This document shows positions 58,737-64,000 of a DNA stretch of 64,000 nucleotides, one piece after another (position 1 is the first letter of the stretch; each line of letters starts with the position of its first letter). Location of the stretch: assembly GCF_950295315.1 (NCBI RefSeq), contig NC_080176.1, forward strand, positions 37,282,189 through 37,346,188. The letters are read 5' to 3'. The notes under the pieces are model-generated. The model was given only the letters and a program-made list of their open reading frames with translations. It made no database searches and had not been told where the DNA came from. This stretch comes from Erinaceus europaeus. Lineage: Eukaryota > Chordata > Mammalia > Eulipotyphla > Erinaceidae. Made by a program: the position numbers and the translations under genes.

Positions 58737-59609
58737 GTAAGTGAGCACCACAGCATAGGGCCCACAGCTCCCCAGGACCAACGTCCTCCTGATGAAATAC
58801 AGAGGCTTCTTCCTTACAGGGCTGTGTGGCCTTCCATTTCTTAAGTGAACCCCTGGCTTCTATTTGTTGTGCTCTGTGCCACTGTCCCTTGACCAAGATT
58901 CTGTCACATTCTTTGCCTCTCAGATCTCATCTTTCCTCCTCTACAGTAGATGTAGGACTTGAGGCCTGAAATCTGATGCCTGGGTGCAGACTCAGGCTCT
59001 GGAGAGGAGGTGACATCTGAATAGGATAAAGCCAGCTATCAAGCAGATGAGAAGAGGAGACAGCACTCTGGGGAGAGTGACTGAAATAAACCATGAATGC
59101 TTCCCTCTCCATTTGGTTTGTCTCCGAGTACCCTATCCTAGGGAGAGTCCCTAAAGAGGACAGAGGGTAGAAGGAAGGTGACTGGCTTGACCCCTAGAGC
59201 ATGATATGTATGGTGCATCTGTTGAGTGAATGGCCCAGTGAAGGTTTTCTCCTTTGCCTTTTCTACGGTGCCTGCTACTGACTTCCCCTGGACTGATGCA
59301 GGAGAGGAGAGTGGACAGAAGTCAAAGATTTCATCTTATTAATCAGAAGCATCCCAGCTATCATAAAGATATATAGGTGACACCTGCCATAGATGATGTA
59401 GAGCTAGCCTGCATTATCAAAGATTGCATCAGGAGTCTTCAGATGGGGTCTCCAAGGAGGCATCGTTGTTTTGTAAGACCAGAGGGCTACAAGGACTGCT
59501 GCCCTTCCTTCCGTCTCCACAGCGAGGTCCAAGACAGCAGACAGGACTGCTGCAGAAAAGCTCAACAGACCCCAGGAAGGAGCCTCCCCCTCTCCTCTTT
59601 CCACCTTTT
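58737..59609 (+). other. LAMA3 intron, unique
   Basis: gtaagt donor, then about 870 bases without repeats. Open frames at 59377-59694 overlap a SINE and show no domain. Confidence 0.6.
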
Positions 59610-59780
59610 AAAGTATCTGTTGAAAATTTATTTATTTGTTTATTTTCTTTATTTACTGGATATAAACAACCAGAAATCTAGAGATAAGGGGTGATACAGA
59701 GTGAGAGGGAGAGATACTTATAGCCCTGCATTATAACATTTGCACTCAACTAAGTGTGCCACCACCTGGCCCCTGTTGCA
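59610..59780 (-). mobile_element. SINE type B, truncated inside
   Basis: 'tatttactggatataaacaa', then a jump to 'gcactcaactaagtgtgcca'; the middle of the element is missing. Confidence 0.75.
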
Positions 59781-59854
59781 AATTATTGTACATTAGGAAG
59801 TTTAACTTGAAAGCCAATACCTAGTAAAAAAGAAATCTCTGTACCTAGAACTAG

Positions 59855-60040
59855 TTTCAAAATATAATTTTATTAGTGATTTAATATTGATTTGCAAAAT
59901 TATGATATAACAGGGGTATAATTTCACATTGTTCCCACCACTAAAGTTCTGCATCACCATCCCCTCCACTGGAAATTACATATAGTCAACCATATGGTTT
60001 GACTATAATTTCTATAACTCTGTCTGTCTATCTATCTATC

Positions 60041-60088
<48 letters not shown>

Positions 60089-60490
60089 CTATGTCAATCT
60101 ACCTACCTATCTATCTACCCATTTTTTCTATGATCCTGCCTTCTTTTCCTTTCTAAGTCACACCTACTACTTCTGAGTGTCCTTATGGAATTGGAGTTCA
60201 GAGCCCTCTGATCATCTTTCCTTAATTACCTCTCTGGGATTATAGACCAAAATTCTTTATGGGGTGTGGAATGTGGGAGGTCTGGCTTCTGTAACTGCTT
60301 CTCTGCTGGCAATAGGCATTGGCAGGTTGATCCATACTCCCAGCCTGTCTCTTTCTTTCCCTATTAGGGCAGGGCTCTGGAGAGGTGGGCTCTAGGACAT
60401 ATTGGTGGGGTCATTTGCCCAGGGAGTTCAGGATGAAATTGTAGTAGCATCCACTACTTGGTGGCTGTGGGTTAGTGAGTTTCTGAAGAA
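59855..60490 (-). mobile_element. Old L1 3'UTR with internal tetranucleotide repeat
   Basis: 'tattgatttgcaaaattatg' and 'attgttcccaccactaaagt' form the L1 terminus; the 3'UTR continues to 'ggtcatttgcccagggagtt'. Confidence 0.82.
60021..60118. repeat. (CTAT)n tetranucleotide
   Basis: A pure run of about 12 units at 60040-60087 with imperfect units on both sides; it lies inside the L1 relic. Confidence 0.97.
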
Positions 60491-60649
60491 ATCCTTGTTG
60501 TATTTTGTTGAGCATTTAGGTGAGTTTTTGTTGTTTTTCCTAGTTTCACAGGAGATTGGTCCTATGGTCCTACAGTTCTGTGGTCCTACATTCCTGCCTT
60601 CTTGCCTCCAAAGTATAATTTTAAATAAATGTATCCAGTCAGTATACAA

Positions 60650-60850
60650 TTCTTTTTTTTTTTTTCAAAGAAGATCACTTGTATTTTTTATTACATTTAT
60701 TTTGGGTAGAGACAAAGAGAAATGGAAAAGAAAGAAAAAGAGAGAAAGAGACATCTGTAGCATGTGTCATCACTTGTGAAGCTTCCCCAATTGGGGGGGG
60801 GTGTTGAAGGCTTGAACCAGGATCCTTGTGCATCACCATCTGGCACCAGT
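60650..60850 (-). mobile_element. SINE type B
   Basis: T-run, 'ttattttgggtagagacaaa', 'catcacttgtgaagcttccc' and a G-run at 60795-60802; the head is shortened. Confidence 0.8.
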
Positions 60851-60884
60851 GTATAATTCTTTTTTTTTTTTTTTAAGACTTTTT

Positions 60885-61170
60885 AAAAAATATTTATTTA
60901 TTTCCTTTTTCTTGCCCTTGTTTTTTAATTGTTGTTGTAAGTTACTATTGTTGTTGATGTTGCCATTGTTGGATAGGACAGAGAGAAATGGAGAGAAGAG
61001 GGGAAGACAGAGACTGGGAGAGAAAGACAGACACCTGCAGACCTGCTTCACTGCCTGTGAAGTGACTCTCCTGCAGGTGGGGAGCCGAGGGCTCAAACTG
61101 GGATCCTTACGCCAGTCCTTGCGCTTTGCACTATGTGCACTTAACCCGCTGCACTACCACCCAACTCCCC
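60885..61170 (-). mobile_element. SINE type A
   Basis: Tail aaaaaatatttatttatttc, GTTGTT tract, body and head ending ctaccacccaactcccc. Confidence 0.93.
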
Positions 61171-61175
61171 AGTGT

Positions 61176-61664
61176 ATAATTCTTTATAGAAGCTTATATG
61201 TATTCTCTGTCAACACCTTTATCACATTCATAAGTATAGGATATCTACACTTTTTTGATTCTTTAAAATATCTACAGATATTATACACTTATAAAACTTT
61301 GAAAGGAAGGCTTTGATAAAGGTGGGCCCTAGTTAATGGCCTATTTAAAAGTACAGCAAAATAAATATAAATCTATAATGTTTTCTTTGTCCACAAAACA
61401 TTGAAAAAGAACTAGTAAGAGGAACTAGGTATTCATATTGACACCAGGGTCCAAGTCTGAGTGAATTGATTTGGGGAGTAGGTAGGATTGTGAATAGTGT
61501 CTACACAGTGAAGTCAGCAGACACAGGAGGACATGGGATGGGGCAGCCACATAGTTGATTTCATTCTCTTATACCAAAACTTTAAACTGGGTTGATACGT
61601 GTAACTGTTTTTTTTCAGTCAATTTTTTATAACCCACATTATATCTTTTTTATTTCTTGCCATG
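61176..61664 (+). other. LAMA3 intron, unique
   Basis: AT-rich; no feature recognised. Confidence 0.5.
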
Positions 61665-61885
61665 TAGGCTTTTTAAAAAATCTTTTTATTTATTCAATAA
61701 AGACAACCAGAAACTGAGAGAGAAGGGGTGGTAGAAAGGGAGAGAGACAGAGACACCTGTGGTACTGCTTCACCACTTGTGTAACTTTCTCCCTGCAAGT
61801 GAGAACCGGGGGGCTTGAACCTGGGCCCTTGTGCATTGTAACTTGTGCACTCAAACTGGTGAGCCACCCCCAAACCCCCAATTAT
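61665..61885 (-). mobile_element. SINE type B
   Basis: 'ttttatttattcaataaaga', 'gtggtactgcttcaccactt' and 'gtgagccacccccaaacccc'. Confidence 0.9.
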
Positions 61886-63089
61886 ATCTTAAATCCAAGT
61901 TAGAAGGGCAAGGACTGGACTAGTTTTAGTTAATTTTTTTTTTTTTTACATAATTTGCTGATATTCACATTAAATTGCTTTAGCTGCCATCCTATTTACA
62001 AAAACAAAATGCTCCTGTGGTTGAAAATATCTCAAAGATCCTCATTTTCTGCCTCTGCTTTCCTTCTCTCCTTCCTCTTCCACTTTCTTCCGCCACAGTT
62101 CCCCATTCATTCTAAGAGAATAAATCACAAATATTACAACTTGGTCATTCCTCTGGACAAGACTGTTGGGTTGTGTCTTTGTATTTACAGATTTTTAAAG
62201 AATAATGTGCCATTTTGAGAGTGTTCTTTTCATGCTCTTCATGGGTAGTATAAACTCAGGTGGAAAATGGTAAAGTATATTCAAAATAAAACCCAAGGGT
62301 GGTGGGCCTTCCAGACTCACAGAGCATAGAGCTCAGTACCCTCTCTCTAAAAAACTGAATCTTCTGATTGGTAAATTAAAAAAAATTATAACCTCTGGCA
62401 AGTATCCTAGCCAGAGACAGCAAAGGAAAACAATCTGTCTACAAGTGTCTCTCAGTAATAATGAGAGATTGTGATGATTGAGCTACATTACCTACTGTCC
62501 CCTCCCCCAGCTTTGTATTAAGGAAGTTCTGTCTTGGGTATGTCTGGGCAAGAAGATGGGGGTTTACTCTCTCTAGACTCCTGGTTCCTCTGCAGTTCCT
62601 CTCCAGCAGGGCAGGCTCCTGCATTTCTTAATGCCTGCAGCTCAGTGTTGTGAAAGCATTATTCCAGTCCAGCTCATTAGAAAGTCCAGGTTTCTCCTCT
62701 TCACCTGGCCCCTGCTTGAATTGATAGACATTCTGAATCAGACTCTGATCACCCCCACTCGTTCATGAAGTAGAGATTCCAAGCTAGGACAGGCAAACTG
62801 AGAAGACCAGGGGCTCCACTCTCACCCCCACCCAGTGCTTAGTTATAGAGTAAGGGCATCCTCTGGGAAAAGAGGGTTCCCATCTTTGTCTCCAAAGTGG
62901 CCTGTGGTTCTATAAAGCATGGGGAGCTGTTTCTAGGAGTGGATTAGTCTAGGGGTAGTCCCTCCAGGGTCAGCAGGGTCCTATGACAGCAAGCCATCAG
63001 AATGCATAAAATTATTAAAAATAAAAGACATGGCTAAAGCAATCTCTGGATGGTGGGAGGATGAGGAAATTGTGGGCAGAGGCAAGAAT
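61886..63089 (+). other. Unique probable LAMA3 intron
   Basis: About 1.2 kb with no recognisable transposon, exon or RNA. I looked here for the next LE exon (a cysteine-rich frame between AG and GT) and found none. Confidence 0.55.
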
Positions 63090-63095
63090 TACAAG

Positions 63096-63534
63096 TGTTG
63101 TTTTCGCCGGGCTAGGTTGTTTTCGCCGGGCTGGCTTCACGGGCAGGTAACAGACGACCAGGGACTCATGGTTGAGCTGTAGGCAGTATCTCTTTATTCA
63201 TGCAGGACGCAGCACAATCTAAGACGAGCTAAGCTAAACTCAAGTACCCTAAAACTCACAATGCTGTCTTTATATATACTTGCCAAGTAGGGTGGAAACA
63301 GGATGTGACATAGAGAGGGTGGAGAGAAAAGTGACTGGTGAAAATCAGAGTGTGACAAGGAGGGGGCAGAGCAGGTGAGAATCCTATCACTGAACCACCA
63401 ATGCCCTGGAGTGCTTTATGTAAATGTAAAAGTGATTTATGTAAATAGACCAAAGCTTTGAATGGGATTAAATCTATCCCTATATAGGCATATGGTTAAG
63501 CAGAAGCCAGGGGGAGCTGGCATACAATCCAACA
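63096..63534 (-). mobile_element. Solo LTR of an endogenous retrovirus
   Basis: 439 bp with inverted ends TGTTG...CAACA and the 6-bp repeat tacaag at 63090-63095 and 63535-63540. On the minus strand it shows a TATA-like ctatataggg near 63480 and an AATAAA at 63198-63193. A 19-bp unit (gttgttttcgccgggctag) is repeated at 63097 and 63116, at the U5 edge. No internal viral region remains. Its size and duplication length resemble the LTR at 38242, but the sequences are not obviously alike. Confidence 0.9.
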
Positions 63535-63540
63535 TACAAG

Positions 63541-63690
63541 TAATAGGAATTGAGAAGCATCTCTCACCCAAGGTCAAGGGGATTACAGGAGGCAAGAGCT
63601 GTTCAGGCAACCACCTAGAACCCCCTGATGACAGCATCCTTGGAAGACAGCTTCAGATGGTTCAAAATGGTCCTTTCCCTTGACCTTTTT
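63541..63690 (+). other. Unique sequence
   Basis: Flank between the LTR and the next L1; no feature recognised. Confidence 0.5.
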
Positions 63691-64000
63691 TTTCTTCTTA
63701 ATTTCTTTATTGGGAGATTATTGGTTTACAGTCAACAGTAAAACACAGTAGTTTGTACATGCATAACATTTCCACATAACAATACAACCCCTACTAGGTC
63801 CTCCTCTACCATCATGTTTCAGAACCTGAACCTTCCCCCTACCCCAGAGTCTTTTACTTTGGTGCAATACATCAACTCCAGTCCAGGTTCTGCTTAGAGT
63901 TTTCCCTTCTGATCTTGTTTTACAGCTTCTGTCTATGAGTTAGATCATCCCATATTCATCCTTTTTTTAAAAAAAATTTTCCCTTTATAGTTTGTTACAT
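63691..64000 (-). mobile_element. Old L1 3' end running off the window
   Basis: 'ttctttattgggagattatt', 'cagtagtttgtacatgcata' and 'gttagatcatcccatattca', the same 3'UTR lineage as 41003. Confidence 0.82.

Noticed and set aside
58562..58744. Reading the LE4 exon as a short intronless protein
   Set aside because: The cysteine pattern, AG/GT borders and phase show it is a LAMA3 exon, not a separate gene.
58737..64000. The next LAMA3 LE exon
   Set aside because: No cysteine-rich frame bounded by AG and GT is visible; it probably lies to the right.
1..64000. CRISPR array, prokaryotic operon or novel defence system
   Set aside because: The direct repeats are SINEs, L1s and microsatellites in a mammalian gene; nothing prokaryotic is present.

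Overview
This is a stretch of mammalian nuclear DNA, most likely from a hedgehog (Erinaceus or a close relative). The evidence is a split vertebrate gene with GT-AG introns, a very high load of tRNA-like SINEs of the kind I associate with hedgehogs, and L1 retrotransposons. No bacterial, organellar or viral gene organisation is present. The species call comes from pattern recognition only; no database was searched.

The only host gene I can support is the laminin alpha-3 gene LAMA3 on the + strand. Ten coding exons lie between 12438 and 58736 and add up to 1,156 nt (385 codons plus 1 nt). Their reading phases fit one another exactly. They encode the C-terminal half of the laminin N-terminal (LN) domain and then four laminin EGF-like (LE) modules, including a roughly 20-residue linker between LE3 and LE4. 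The gene is cut at both window edges: signal peptide and first half of LN lie to the left, later LE modules to the right. By family knowledge this part belongs only to the long alpha-3B (LAMA3B) isoform. One intron, after the 63-nt linker exon, uses a GC donor.

All remaining sequence is intron or flank, largely built of mobile elements. 0.2-1.6 kb: 5'-truncated L1 in a 19-bp target duplication. 7.2-11.1 kb: 5'-truncated L1 with a 12-bp duplication. 12.4-19.5 kb: exons for LN and the start of LE1. 20.3-28.4 kb: a nearly complete antisense L1 of about 8.1 kb with broken ORF1 and ORF2, a duplicated block of about 620 bp in its 5'UTR and an apparent 3' transduction; it split an ancient L1 relic. 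29-35 kb: old L1 3' ends and stacked SINEs, then the rest of LE1 at 35.1 kb. 37-40 kb: a nested set in which an old antisense L1 holds a sense L1, which holds a solo LTR and a SINE; the first LE2 exon follows at 40.1 kb. 48.7-58.7 kb: exons for the rest of LE2, LE3, the linker and LE4. 63.1-63.5 kb: a second solo LTR.

Four SINE types are distinguished by eye. Type A has a tRNA-like head with a GGTTCGAGCCC B-box, a CT-rich body and a CAA-rich tail; a long form, A+, carries an extra 3' module of about 60 bp. Type B has a head reading like GCACCTGGTTGAGCGCACAT. Type C has a body like CAGCTCTGGCTTATGGTGGT. Type D has a head like GGGAGATAGCTCACCTAGTAG. SINE and old-L1 borders are by eye and may be off by 10-30 bases; borders with a target-site duplication (TSD) are exact or nearly so. 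I saw no tRNA, rRNA, microRNA, CRISPR or promoter that I would defend, and no undescribed multi-gene system.
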